64,000 bases of DNA from Meandrina meandrites. Lineage: Eukaryota; Cnidaria; Anthozoa; Scleractinia; Meandrinidae. A program made the position numbers and the translations under genes. The first letter of the stretch is position 1, and every line of letters begins with the position of its first letter. Positions 1-11,134 of the stretch are shown here, piece by piece. The DNA is taken from NCBI GenBank assembly GCA_963693305.1, contig OY855914.1, positions 23,286,972 through 23,350,971 of the forward strand, written 5' to 3'. Below the pieces are notes generated by a model. The model searched no databases and was not told the DNA's origin. It worked only from the letters and a program-made list of their open reading frames with translations.

Positions 1-805
1 CAATTTACAACTCAAAACGCTAAACACAGCATGGAATAAACACAACGACCTTGGCATCATTACGACGCAATGTGTAAAACAAAAATTATCAAAAACGGCT
101 GCCTTGGAAACATTAAAATATTCCTACTAAATTGTTTTGAAAAGAACACCGAAATTGGTTGTTAGTCTGAACGGTTTTTAATTTTTACATCTTCAAAGGA
201 GCGAGCCGTTGCAGGAACGTTTAACGAAAAGTGGGAATACTGGATTCAAGGCCCCAAGCTAAAGAAGTTTACAAGTTAAGAATGCTGGGCAGACTAAAAG
301 AGTTGCACGAGTCATATCATATTTTTTAGACAACAATTTCTGTTTGCTAGGAAATAAAGTATTCAGAAAGTAAAAGATTTCGTTGCCTGAGCGTGAATCA
401 AATTTAAGCACCGCAAATTAAGCTGTTGAATGAGAAGAAGGAAAATTGAAAAAAAAATTGGTGAGCAAGAAAATTCTGCTTAACCGCGACCCCCTTGCTC
501 TTCAAAGGGAACTCAACAATGAAAAGTACAAGTATCGCAAAATTTTTACCCAATTCGAAAATGATATTTTGAGTTTTGCAAGTGTCTCCCCACGTCAGCT
601 ATCGCAGTAGGGAATTTGAGCTGGTATTCCAGTTTTATTTTACCTAAAAAGCTAAGTTAGGGTTAGATAAAAAAAAAATACTTACCTGAAATTTAAGGTA
701 CCTGGTCTGATAGAACGGAAAAATCTAAAATGAAGAACAGAAGAAAAAAATCAAATTCGATATAGCGTGAAGAGGAAACCCAAACCCAGCTTGTTCGATA
801 CTTAC
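1..805 (-). other. Leader intron of an off-window array unit (minus strand)
   Basis: This stretch is the reverse complement of the DNA just upstream of unit C (about 12100-12880). The shared text includes the block at 12650-12880 and the block before the poly-pyrimidine tract at 12110-12250. It therefore looks like the 5' leader intron of another left-pointing member whose coding exons lie beyond the left edge. Relative to unit C, a segment of roughly 130 bases is missing near position 20. I see no coding exon here. Confidence 0.6.
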
Positions 806-862
806 ATCTCGCAGTTTCAAACTGAATGCGACTTTTGTTGAAGGGCGATCAGAGTTATATGC
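806..862 (-). promoter_or_regulatory. TATA promoter and 5' leader exon of the off-window unit
   Basis: Read on the minus strand, a TATAAC box (plus 855-860) is followed about 30 bases later by the leader sequence shared by units A, B and C. The leader ends in a canonical GTAAGT donor, with last exon base 806. Transcription would run left, out of the window. The transcription start is inferred from TATA spacing only. Confidence 0.5.
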
Positions 863-1670
863 TAGGAGAACGGTGTGTTTAGTCATCAATTTATGCAGTG
901 GAATATCATCAATTGATTGCTACGTTTTGTTTTCATAGGATAATTCACTGGATTAAAATAACTTCTATAGTTAATTGACTTAATTTAACCTGAATAAACA
1001 AAAGTGAATGCCGACTTCAGATAACTGAAGTTTTTAATTGTCCTTTGTTAACAAAAAAATTTGAACAAATTTTGTTTTGATGCAATTGAGATTGTTATTG
1101 ATTAGGTTATTTAACAGTTAAGGATCGATAGAGAAAAACGGTCCATAACCTTTAAGGAAACTTTGCTATGCCATAACTTTAATTTGAGCAATAATTTTAA
1201 ATGCCAGAAGATTTTTTTCACAACCTTGTGAAAACGACAACCTGTGAGTACAAATCTTAATTAAGCCTACATATAGTTGTCAGAAACATTACGCCTGTAT
1301 ATATAAACCTAAATTATAGCTGAACAACTGGTTTTAAATGATGAGTTTGAAAGCAAGCTGTGTTTACAAATTGGACTTCACACCGTCCTATGATGTCCGA
1401 TTAAATTTAACTGCCAGAAGAATTTTTTAACAACTTTGAGAAAACGAAACCTGTATGTACAAAACTTAGTTAAGCTTATATATGTATAATTGCTTTTAAT
1501 GAACAACTGTGAGAAACATAGCACCAGTGTATATAAACCTAAATTATAGCTGAACAACTGCTTTTAACGATGTATTTGAAAGCAGGCTGTGATGTTGTTT
1601 CTTTAAGAGGTTCAGCTTGGTATACTGACTATTAAGGGCCTCTATTATTGAGTTCAGTTAATGGCAATTT
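863..1670 (-). repeat. Array upstream block with internal subrepeats
   Basis: This is the upstream region shared by the subfamily-I promoters; it is homologous, inverted, to about 11135-12035 in front of unit C. It contains two imperfect copies of a subrepeat that includes the string TTTGAAAGCA (near 1345 and 1575). No gene is seen. The block ends where similarity to the other units fades near 1670. Confidence 0.5.
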
Positions 1671-2858
1671 AAGGAAGGATTTTGCGTGAAAGCTGCGCCA
1701 TTTGATCTTTTTTCGAGTTCTTGTTAATTGATTAATGTGTTTCTTGTCATATCAATCCAAATAAACACTAGGTGGTCTTTATGTCGTTTGTCGTTTCTTT
1801 TCTTGAATTTGTTTCAGAAGTACAGCTGACATCTGCCTTGTCCGTTTTCCATTGCACAATTATGAGACGTTCTTCTTGGTTTTTTCACACTCGCTGCGTT
1901 AGTTGATCATGAATGTTTGAGTTCTGGGTTATTAATATGTTTGTTTATCACATTAACGCAAATGACAAATAATTTTTAACCAAAATGGAGATTGCAACGA
2001 CTAAGGACACTAAGGTCTCATTTATACGAGCATGGCATATTCGCATTTCTGGTCTTGTTATTCTAAATCTCATCGAGCCCCAAATGGATTTGAAACCAGT
2101 ACTGAACATGTATGATGTACAGAAATAAAATAAAGTGTTTCTCCTGTATATTCGTTTGCTTCGCAACTAACTATATTTTTGATGTAATGTATATGAATTG
2201 ACTCACGTATGAACTACGGATATATTTATTCCAATTGCTTAAATTGGAAATTCACTGCGAAGATCACATATCACCTTTAACTATATTTTTGCTTGTACGT
2301 AAGCTTTCTGGCTCCCTCTCCAATGACCAAAACCGGTCGTGTCCATCCTACATTACTGTGCCTGTTGTTTTTCTGCGTAGTACCAAGAAAATATCGTTTT
2401 CTCTGCGGCTAAACGCAATGACATAGTGGAGAATCATAAAATGTCAAACGTTTCTCAACGCAATAACCATGAGCCTTGGCGTCCAACGCTAGCACCCAGG
2501 TCTCTTTTACTTGTCGGCAAAATAATAATTTATGTTAATTCATATAATAAAACTAGAAAAATCACTTCACACAGTGGCTCCCGTTAATGATGAATCCCAC
2601 GTTTATTTGTATTCAGCAGTTCCTTACAGTTGCAAACTGCCCAATGTATAGGAAATGTTGAGTAATATAATCAGTTTAATCTGACCCTGATTAAAACTGA
2701 CTTGAAATAAGGTTTCTTTTACTGAGTGCAACAAATGTAATTGCTCTTCTTACAAACAAATGACTGAGTAACACCTTAATTAATGCCCTGATGCTGTGAA
2801 AAGCTTTATCCTAATGCCCTCAAGCAAGCAAATTTTTGACGAAGTATGCAAAAATAGT
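1671..2858. other. 3' flank of unit A, no gene
   Basis: This is the downstream flank of unit A. On the minus strand an AATAAA signal lies at 2602-2607, about 255 bases past the stop, in the same context as the signals behind units B and C. Further left, parts resemble the downstream flanks of B (about 9990-10060) and C (about 15290-15420). I see no supportable exon. Confidence 0.5.
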
Positions 2859-4098
2859 TTAACGAACAAAAATATTTCCGTGTGGATTAGTTACACCTTT
2901 TAACTGATTTTCTTGGTTTGTTCCACATGGATCATGGGTAGGCCAACTTCCACTTGTGCTACCATCAAAGAAATAGTACCAGCTGCTGCCCAAAAGTGCC
3001 GTTCCGTGAGGGACCACGGCCAACGATTTTGGCACCACACCAGCACACTGTTTAGAAACCTGTTTAACCAGTTTACAACTGATTGACCCCGACTTCTGTT
3101 GCACAATGCTGCCAGTGCCTTCCTTGCATGCGATCCAGTTGTTGATGTTGCTCTTGATCAGGAATTCCTTGCCAATGGTGCGCCACAAAGCAAAGTTCAT
3201 GGCCTCGTAATGTGTCTCACTCAGTGGAACTGTTGTAGACACTCGAGTGTTAGCGGAGATGGCTGACCAGGATGGACGCGGGGTGACAGCGTTTGTGCTA
3301 CTTCTGAAATTCGAGTAAGCTGTAAAGGTGTAACTGTAAACTAATGTCCAGCCCCCTCCATCGGTCTGTTGGTCGCAGTAGGCCTTGAATGCGTTACCAT
3401 GGGAACCACCATCCGGGTCTATCCAATAGACGCCTGACACGAGTGATGGCGCTTTCTGTCTCATGTCCTTGCAATTCAAAGCTGGAAACTCTTTGTTCGT
3501 TCCTTTGTTAAACAAAAATGACAAAAAATGTCGATACTATTTTGAATGGTTACCGTTGCAAAAATGTGCATACATTTTAAGTCTTTAATCAATATACTGG
3601 TAACAAAAATTCTACTTTTAGGGCTCCATAAATTTGTTAGAGTAATAGTCGATAAGAACTTGCAATGACGCTCTAGTTATGACTTACCTATAGAATTACC
3701 TACAGAACTTGTATTCCCATCTGCCAAATGGTACGTTCCGTTGATCAGTCGCTTGATAATCTCGTCTTTACAGAGCAGCGCATTCTTGTAAAGGTAAAGA
3801 TCACCTTTTGCGTCCATGTCCAACACTCTGTATCTCTGCTGATCCAGTCCCCTAATGGTTGTAAAATAACAACGTTTTATATTTGTATTTCTTTATAACT
3901 TGTGGGCTGTAAACTATTTTGAGATTAAGTCACGAGATGCTAATCATTTTTTAAATCAGGGGGGGTACTTTACTTTCGTCAGATTTAGAAACGTGTTAAA
4001 AAGCTATGATTTTATCAATCTTACCTCGTTGTTATAAAACTGCTGGAGAAAAAGATCAAGGCAAAACTAAAGTGGAAGAACATTTTCGGGCTTTGCAT
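2859..4098 (-). CDS. Array unit A: secreted fibrinogen-like (SOMP5-like) protein
   Basis: Three coding exons on the minus strand are 4098-4025, 3851-3688 and 3502-2859; they join in phase to 293 residues. Exon 1 opens at an acceptor (first base 4109) and encodes a hydrophobic signal peptide starting MQSPKMFFHFSFALIFF. Exon 2 encodes an unrecognised region of about 54 residues. Exon 3 encodes the conserved C-terminal domain: SGVYWIDPDGG, then AYCDQQTDGGGWTLVY, which matches the start of fibrinogen C-terminal domains, then a family-specific part ending NPHGNIFVR. Six exon-3 cysteines are conserved with the other units. The domain is shorter than a full fibrinogen C domain (about 205 residues). 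Secretion is inferred. The link to coral skeletal matrix protein 5-like annotations is from memory. Its segment after VVPKSL differs from every other unit. The promoter lies at about 4982-5036. Confidence 0.85.
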
Positions 4099-4595
4099 CA
4101 GTGAAAGAACTGAAAAGAAAGGAAGTGTGAAAAGTTAGCAATTTACAAGTAAAAAAAATAGAACTTTTGTGGACGGCGTTTAACAAACACACGCGGGGTC
4201 CAGACTCATCAGATAAAGAACTGGATTAAAGAGACGCCAGCCACTTTAAACTTTGAAAGCACTTTTGCTATAGCCACCAAACATTAAACACATGATGATA
4301 CACACATAACGACTTTGGCATCATTAGAACACAATGTGTAAAAAAAAATGTTATCAAAAACGGCTGCCATGTCAACATTAACGTTGGCGAGTACGAGCCA
4401 CTGACGTCACAATATTCCTACTCAATTTTTAGAAAAATTTGGCTGCTAGTATGAACGGTTTTTGATTTTTACATCTTCAAAGTTGGAGCGTCACGCGGGT
4501 TTTGTCAAAATTCTAATAATTTCCCGAGCTTTCAGGCGAGGAAAGTTATTAGAAATTACTTCCTAATTTCACGAGTATATCATTTGGTTATCTTT

Positions 4596-4949
4596 TAATA
4601 TCATGGGTGACAAATTACGCTTACAATTGTAGTTTTTTTACTTGTTTATTGTATCGTCATGGACGAACCGGCTGGAAACGACGCCCGTTTAAAACGCTCT
4701 AAAATCTGCTCAACGCCATTCATGTTATCGATAAAAGTTTATAAGACGACCAAACGAACTGGCCAAGGTGGAATTCAAGCGAAAATGTGCAAAGTTAAAG
4801 CTGTAAGTTTATCTTTTTTAATCTTTTTTTTTTTCATCTTGGCACTGAGACATGGGAAACGTTGCCATGGCAACTTTGTAATTTCACATGTGAAATTATA
4901 AATTAGCGCTAAAATTTCGCGCCAAAATTATTTGTCACCCATGATATTA
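4596..4949. mobile_element. MITE-like element in the leader intron of unit A
   Basis: A perfect 20-bp inverted repeat, beginning TAATATCATGGG, flanks this 354-bp segment (4596-4615 and 4930-4949). Units B and C have nothing comparable at this place in their leader introns, so it is probably an insertion specific to unit A. A TA target duplication is possible but cannot be separated from the terminal repeat. No convincing protein is encoded. Confidence 0.6.
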
Positions 4950-4981
4950 TAAGTTTAAACCCGTACTTGTTCGATACTTAC

Positions 4982-5036
4982 GTCTCACAGTTTCAAACTG
5001 AATGCGACTCTTGTTGAAAAGCGATCAGAGTTATAT
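4982..5036 (-). promoter_or_regulatory. TATA promoter and leader exon of unit A
   Basis: On the minus strand a TATAA box (plus 5031-5035) is followed by the shared leader, which ends at 4982 before a GTAAGT donor. The matching acceptor is at 4110, just before the signal-peptide exon, so the start codon is separated from the promoter by an intron of about 0.87 kb. The layout is the same in front of B and C. Function is inferred from conservation and spacing. Confidence 0.6.
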
Positions 5037-5163
5037 GCTAGGAGAACGGTGTGTTTAGTCATCAATTTGTCCAGTGGAATATCATCAATTGATTGCTACG
5101 TTTTGTTTTCATAGGATAATTCACTGGATTAAAATTACTTCTGTAGTTAACTCACTTAATTTA

Positions 5164-5524
5164 ACTTGAATAAACAAAAGTGAATGCAGACTTCAGATAA
5201 CTGAAGGTTTTAATTGTTCTTTGTAAACAAAAAAAATTTGAACAAATTTTGTTTTGATGCAATTGAGATTGTTAAGAAGATCTGATTATATCATTTAACA
5301 GTTAAAGATCGATCGATAAAGAAAAACGGTCCTTAACCTTCAAGAAAACTTGAATAAACAAAAGTGAATGCAGACTTCAGATAACTGAAGTTTTTAATTG
5401 TTCTTTGTGAACAAAAAAAAAATTGAACAAATTTTTTGTTGTTGCAATTGAGATTGTTATTGATTAGGTTATTTAACAGTTAAGGATCGATAGAGAAAAA
5501 CGGTCCATAACCTTTAAGGAAACT
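5164..5524. repeat. Tandem duplication of about 184 bp in the A upstream block
   Basis: Two imperfect direct copies begin at 5164 and 5348, each starting ACTTGAATAAACAAAAGTG. They end in the same block around GAGAAAAACGGTCC. Other subfamily-I upstream blocks (such as 11760-11900) carry one copy only. Confidence 0.65.
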
Positions 5525-6095
5525 TTATTATGCCATAACTTTAACTTGAGCAATAGTTTTGAATGCCGGAAGATTTTTTAACAACTTTGTGAAAACGAAA
5601 ACCTGTGTGTACAAAGCTTAATTAAGCCTACATAAAATTGTGAGAAACATTGCACCTGTGTATATAAACCTAAATTATAGTTAAACAACTACTTTTAATG
5701 ATGAGTTTGAAAGCAGGCTGTGTTTGACTGTACACACAGGTTTTCTTTTTCACAAAGTTGTTAAAAAATCTCCTGGCATTTAAAACTATTGCTCAAGTTA
5801 AAGTTATGGCATAGCAAATTTTCCATAAAGGTTAGGGACCGTTTTCTCTATCGATTTTTAACTGCTAAATAATATAATCAGATCTTCCTAACAATCTCAA
5901 TTGCATCAAAACAAATTTTTTTCAAATTTTTCTCTTAACATAGAATAATAAAAAGCTTAAGTTATCTGAATTCTGCATTCACTTTTGTTTATTCAAGTTA
6001 AATTAAGTCAATTAACTGTAGAAGTTATTTTAATCCAGTGAATTATCCTATGAAAAATGGACAAATTGATCACTAAACACACCGTTCTCTGAGCA

Positions 6096-6149
6096 TATAA
6101 CCCTGATCGCCCTTCAACAAGAGTCGCATTCAGTTTGAAACTGTGAGAT
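6096..6149 (+). promoter_or_regulatory. TATA promoter and leader exon of unit B
   Basis: TATAA at 6096-6100 is followed by the shared leader ending at 6149, then GTAAGTATC. The acceptor is TTTTCAG ending at 8186, so the leader intron is about 2 kb. That is roughly twice as long as in unit C, because repeats were inserted in it (6184-6345 and 7326-7560). Confidence 0.6.
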
Positions 6150-6183
6150 GTAAGTATCGAACAAGCGGGTATGTCCATTTCGT

Positions 6184-6345
6184 GAGTTCGAGTTTGAGTT
6201 AGAATTTCGAGTTCGAGTTAAAATATCGAGTTTGAGTTGCTTGCGGTTAGCTCCACCCTGGTTTCCTTGCGTTTAGTTCCACTCTGGTTTGCTTGCGGTT
6301 AGTTCCACTTCCATTTGCTTGCGGTTAGCTTTCATTTGTTTATAA
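6184..6345. repeat. Dispersed minisatellite (GAGTTCGAGTTT and GCTTGCGGTTAG motifs)
   Basis: The first part repeats short GAGTT/TCGAG words. The second part repeats a unit of about 29 bases built on GCTTGCGGTTAGTTCCACT, about four times. The second part recurs in ADHFE1 at 50370-50450, including the same exit sequence TTAGCTTTCATTT, so it is a dispersed element. Just downstream, near 6480-6540, inverted pieces of the GAGTT words reappear. Confidence 0.6.
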
Positions 6346-7325
6346 GGGCGATACTATGTGTGACCAACTGAGAAAATGTTACGCCATGTTGTGGGCTTTT
6401 CGTTTTCTTTCTTTTTTCTGTTCTTTTTTTCGTTTTCCATGACGAAATCAGTAACTTTTCAGGCCCTTCCATTCTTTTTAACTAGAACTCGAAATTCTAA
6501 CGCGAAATCGCAATTCTAATTCCAACTCGAACTCATAAATTCGATACTCCGAAGAAGCGTGGGTTTAAACGTAAAGTTTTTGGTTTTCTCTTCACGCTAT
6601 ATCGAATTTGATTTTTTCTTTTGTTCTTCATTTTAGATTTTTCCGTTCTATCAGACCAGGTACCTTAATTTTAAGGTAAGTGATTTTTTATCTAACCTTA
6701 ACTTAGCTTTAGTAGGTAGAAAGGCTTAAATTCCCTACTGCGATATTTTTAAATTTCGACCTGGTTAAAAAGGTATGGCTTCGTCTGTTAAAAGATATCA
6801 AAAGCTTTCGAACATCAAACTTTAGAGTGGTACGAACTTGATAAAGACGAAAGGGTAAATATCGCTTCGCTGCGCAAAATTTCGACAACTTTTACTTTTT
6901 CGAAAAAAGAAAAAACGTCATCTTATTTTTCATTTATTAAGCTTTCAGGAAATGTACACTTTATTGGGGTTTATGTTTAAAGCCCCGTCACAAAACGTAT
7001 TAACATGAGGTGGTCAATTGAGGTACACTGCATACCGTAGGATTGTATGTTCCATTCCAAGATCATTGTATCAGCTCGGTTTTGTGAAGCTTGTAGTTAA
7101 CTGATTTAGCCGGTTACATATAATTTATTCAAAATTCATTCAACAGAATTCTTTCATTTCACCCAGAGAGAATAGTGAAAAAGAAATCAAGATGAAGCCA
7201 TTATTTGCAGCCTGATATATAATTTCTTAAACTGCGGGGCGTTGCAAATATTTTGAGAAGTTTTGTTCCGTTCAAACGCTTCAACAACAAACACAAACAC
7301 ATTTTACACCGAAAAGAGCGAAGTA

Positions 7326-7560
7326 CAGTCAATACTTGTTTTAGCGGACACGCTCGAGACGTCTCGGAGTCTCCGCTGACAGCGAGAGTCCGTAATAGCG
7401 GGGTGTGGGGAAAAAGTACAGTTAAAATACAATAAAAACAACATAGCAAAAGTCTTGTGAAGCGTATTTTGACAAATACTGTATTGAGCAACAGACTGCA
7501 TTTTTCGTGGTAATGTTATTTGAGAACTTTACGGTGTCCGCTTTATCCAGAGTCAAAACA
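7326..7560. mobile_element. MITE-like dispersed element (AGCGGACAC ends)
   Basis: The segment begins CAGTCAATACTTG then TTAGCGGACAC, and ends with the inverse GTGTCCGCTT then a decayed end. A related sequence sits in ADHFE1 at about 47970-48110, sharing the AGCGGACACG start and the middle GTAATAGCGGGGTG. It is an old non-coding mobile repeat. The short reading frames across it are not conserved between the two copies. Confidence 0.55.
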
Positions 7561-8197
7561 GTTAAGTTGCTATTTTGGTACTATGGCTACACAGCCTAAA
7601 CGAACAGTATCTCCCACAGTAGGAGAACAAGTGAAGAAAGCTCATGTTATAACTTAAATAACAGCCGACGCAATCATTTTCAAATCGCTCAAATCCACCA
7701 TTGTGAGTCGCAGAGACGACGAAATAAAAAAAAAAAACTTGAGGCAGATTTACGTTTATTTTGAACTTCCATGTAGACATAACTCGCAATATCTTACTAT
7801 TTCGTTCCAACGTTAAAGATACACAAATTAAAAAACCGTTCAAACTAACAATCAAATTCGGTGTTTTCAAAACAATTTCGTGGTAATATTGTACTGACAG
7901 TGGTTCGTATACCCGCCAACTTTAATGTTACCATAGCAGCCCTTTTTGATAATTTTGCTTTACACATTGCGTGGTAATGATACCAAAGTCGTTATGCGTG
8001 TATTCCATGCTGTGTTTAATGTTTGGTGGCTATAGCAAAAGTGCTTTCAAAGTTCAAAGAGGCTGGCCTCTCTATAATTCAGGTCTATATCTGATAAAGA
8101 GTCTGGATCCCGCGTGTGTTTGTTCGCCGCAAGTCTAAAAGTTTGAGTTGTAAATTGCTAACTTTTCACATTTCCTTTCTTTTCAGTTATTTCACTG

Positions 8198-9301
8198 ATG
8201 CAAAGCCCGAAAATGTTCTTCCACTTCAGTTTTCCCTTGCTCATTTTCTCCAGCAGTTTTTTAACAACGAGGTAAGACTGGTAAAATTAAGTAAAGTACC
8301 CCCGCAGAATTGAGTTTTAGTTGCTTTATAAAATGATAAACATCATAATTTACAGCCCACAAGTTATAAAGAAATACAAATATATAACGTTGTTATTTTA
8401 CAACCATTAGGGGACTGGATCAGCAGAGATACAGAGTGCTGGACATGGACGCAAAAGGCGATCTTTACCTTTACAAGAATGCACTGCTCTGCAAAGACGA
8501 GATTATCAAGCGACTGATCAACGGAACGTACCATTTGGCAGATGGGAGTACAAGTTCTGTAGGTAATTCTATAGGTAAGTCATAACTAGAGCAGCGGTAA
8601 CTATTCAAAATAGTATCGATTTTTTTTTGTTTTTCATTTTTTCTTTGTTTCACAAAGGAGCGAACAAAGAATCTCCAGCGTTGAATTGCAAGGACCTGAA
8701 ACAGAAAGCGCCATCACGAGTGTCAGGCGTCTATTGGATAGACCCAGATGGTGGTTCCCATGGTAACGCATTCAAGGCCTACTGCGACCAACAGACGGAC
8801 GGAGGAGGCTGGACATTGGTTTACAGTTACACCTTCACAGCTTACTCGAGTTTCACGAGTAGCGCAAACGCTGTCACCCCGCGTCCATCCTGGTCAGCTA
8901 GCGCTGCTAACACTAGAGTGTCTACAACAGTTCCACTGAGTGAGACGCAATACGAGGCCATGAACTTTGCTTTGTGGCGCACCATTGGCAAGGAATTCCT
9001 GATCAAGAGCAACATCAACAACTGGATCTCATGCAAGGAAGGCACTGGCAGCATTGTGCAACAGAAGGCAGGGTCAATCACTTGTAAACTGGTTAAACAG
9101 GTTTCTAAGCAGTGCGCCGGTGTGGTACCAAAGTCGTTGCATCTGTACTCCTACGGACCCTACCTCAAGAGCAGCAACTTTTACTATTACTTTGATGGTA
9201 GCACAGGTATTGACTGGCCTACCCATGATCCATGTGGAATAAACAAACCAAACCAGTTGAATGGCGTGGCTAATCCACACGGAAATATTTTTCTTCGTTA
9301 A
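8198..9301 (+). CDS. Array unit B: secreted fibrinogen-like (SOMP5-like) protein
   Basis: Exons 8198-8271, 8411-8574 and 8658-9301 join in phase (2, then 1) to 293 residues. Signal peptide: MQSPKMFFHFSFPLLIFSSS. Residues about 26-79 form the unrecognised N-terminal region (RYRVLDMDAKGDLYLYKN, then LLCKDEIIKRLINGTYHLA). The C-terminal domain starts near residue 80 with SGVYWIDPDGG at about 102-112 and TDGGGWTLVY at about 126-135. It ends NPHGNIFLR, where other units have FVR. Variable segments are HLYSYGPYLKSSNF after VVPKSL, and INKP in the DPCG motif. The 5' exon piece before the ATG begins at 8187 after a clean acceptor. An AATAAA signal lies at 9566-9571. Confidence 0.88.
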
Positions 9302-11134
9302 GCGGTTTTTGCACACTTCGTAAAAAACGTGCTTGATTTAGGGTATTAAGGTAATGCTTTTTCATAACATCATCATCCTCAAGGCATTACGTTAGGCGTT
9401 ATGGATCATTTTGTTTGTTAGTAGAGCAACTGCTTATGTTGCACTTAGTAAAAGAGACCTGATGTCAAATCAGTTTCAATCAGGGTCAGATTAAACTGAT
9501 TATATTACTCAACATTCCCTATGTATTGGACTGTTTGCAACTGTAAGGAAACTGCTGAATACACAAATAAACATGGGACTCGTCATTAACGGGATCCACT
9601 GTGTGACGTGATTTTTTATTTTTATTTTATGTGAATTAATATAAATTACTATTTTAACGACACGGAAGAGTGAACTGGGTGCTAGGGTAGCACGCGAAGG
9701 CTCATGGTTACTGCGTTAGTAATAGAGACCGTTGAGAGACTTTTGGCCTTGTATGATTCTCCACTATGTCATTGCGTTTAGCCGCAGAGTAACGTTTATT
9801 TTCTTGCTACTACGCAGAAAAATAACGCACACAATAATTTAGGATTGACACGACCGGTTATGGTCATTGGGGAGGGAATCAGAAAGCTTACAAATAGGCA
9901 AAACAATTTCAAGGTTATTGTGTTGTATGTGCGACGAGATAGTAACGAGACCAGAAATGCGAATATTCCACGCTGGTTATAATTAAATTAGTGCTCATTT
10001 GCATTAATGTACGTGACAGACAAACACATTATTCACCCAGAACTCAAACATTCGTGATCAAATTGCACAGCGAGCGCAGAATCGCAAAAGAAAATGGAAA
10101 ATGGACGATGAAGATCGAATCGAAGCTGTTCCTTTTACAAATTGAGTCAAAGAAACGACAAACAATATCAAGACTACCAAGCGTTTATTTGGATTGTTGT
10201 GGCAACAAACACATTAATCAATTAACAAGAACTCGAAAAGTGATCAAATGACGCAGCTTTCACGCAAAATCTTTCCTTAAATTGCTTTTAAATGAACTAA
10301 AAAATAGACGCCCTCAATAGTCAATATAAAACCCAGCTGAATCTCTTAAACAAACGACATCGAAGAAGATAATTACACGACTCAAAAAGTTTTATGCATT
10401 GATGTGACACTGATTCAACATTCAACTACCATTCATAATCAAATCAAATGTAACCATTCGTAGTCCTTGGGGGAGGGGTGGGAGAACTCCTTATAGTGGG
10501 TTATTCGGCGAGGTTCTGTCCGAAAGAGGTATCTTTTTTAAGGCTGTAACGATATAAATTAAAGGGTTGGAAAAGAATACGGAGAGTGCTATTTAGGTAT
10601 GAGGCTGGCTATTTACTTGAAAAGTTTAGAAACTTTTCCAACAAGCGCGAGCAGAATAATTCTTTTATTAAGCTCCAACGTACACCTACAATATTTGTGC
10701 TCCATGGTATATGAGGTTATACTTCAGGGCAGAGCCCCGACCTATAAAATATCTTGTCTAGTTCTTGCCCCGCCCCCAGCATTTCCATTAGCAGGGGGAA
10801 ATGGTGCCTACCTTGAACAAGTAATAAACACAGTATGCATTTAACTCTTTAAGAGATTCGAAGAAATGCGTTTTTAATTAATGTGTGCTATTTTATTAGT
10901 GATATTCTCATCGAGGAAATTCAGCTGCTGTTTCACATTAACAAATAAATGCATGGTTGCGATGGCTTTTTATACAACTAAATTAAAGCACAACATATCG
11001 GAAATAAGAAGACGACATTCCATTCGTCAAATGCCAATATCATTGCTTATTTACTAGTTAAATTTAAAATTCGAAATTCCAAACTGAAAGAAAACTTCAA
11101 AGCAGACTGAGATTCCTTGATGGTTTGGAAAACA
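9302..11134. other. Intergenic B to C, downstream flank of B
   Basis: No gene is seen. The first 300 bases hold the 3' untranslated region with its polyadenylation signal. The rest shows patchy similarity to the downstream flanks of A (1671-2858) and C (14301-16300), including a G-rich run near 10465. The matching place behind C is a 17-base poly-G. Confidence 0.5.

Larger units (their letters stand above)
4982..6149. repeat. Large inverted repeat: divergent promoters of units A and B
   Basis: The upstream block of unit A (4982 to about 5720) is repeated in reverse from about 5730 to 6149, where it serves unit B. The arms can be followed through the leader, the TATA box and several hundred bases of upstream sequence. 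The B arm is shorter: it lacks about 30 bases near 6055 that A and C keep, and it lacks the extra copy described at 5164-5524. Confidence 0.75.

Noticed and set aside
4659..4901. An 80-codon frame inside the 354-bp MITE of unit A
   Set aside because: It lies within a non-autonomous element, ends in low-complexity sequence and matches no transposase motif that I can see.
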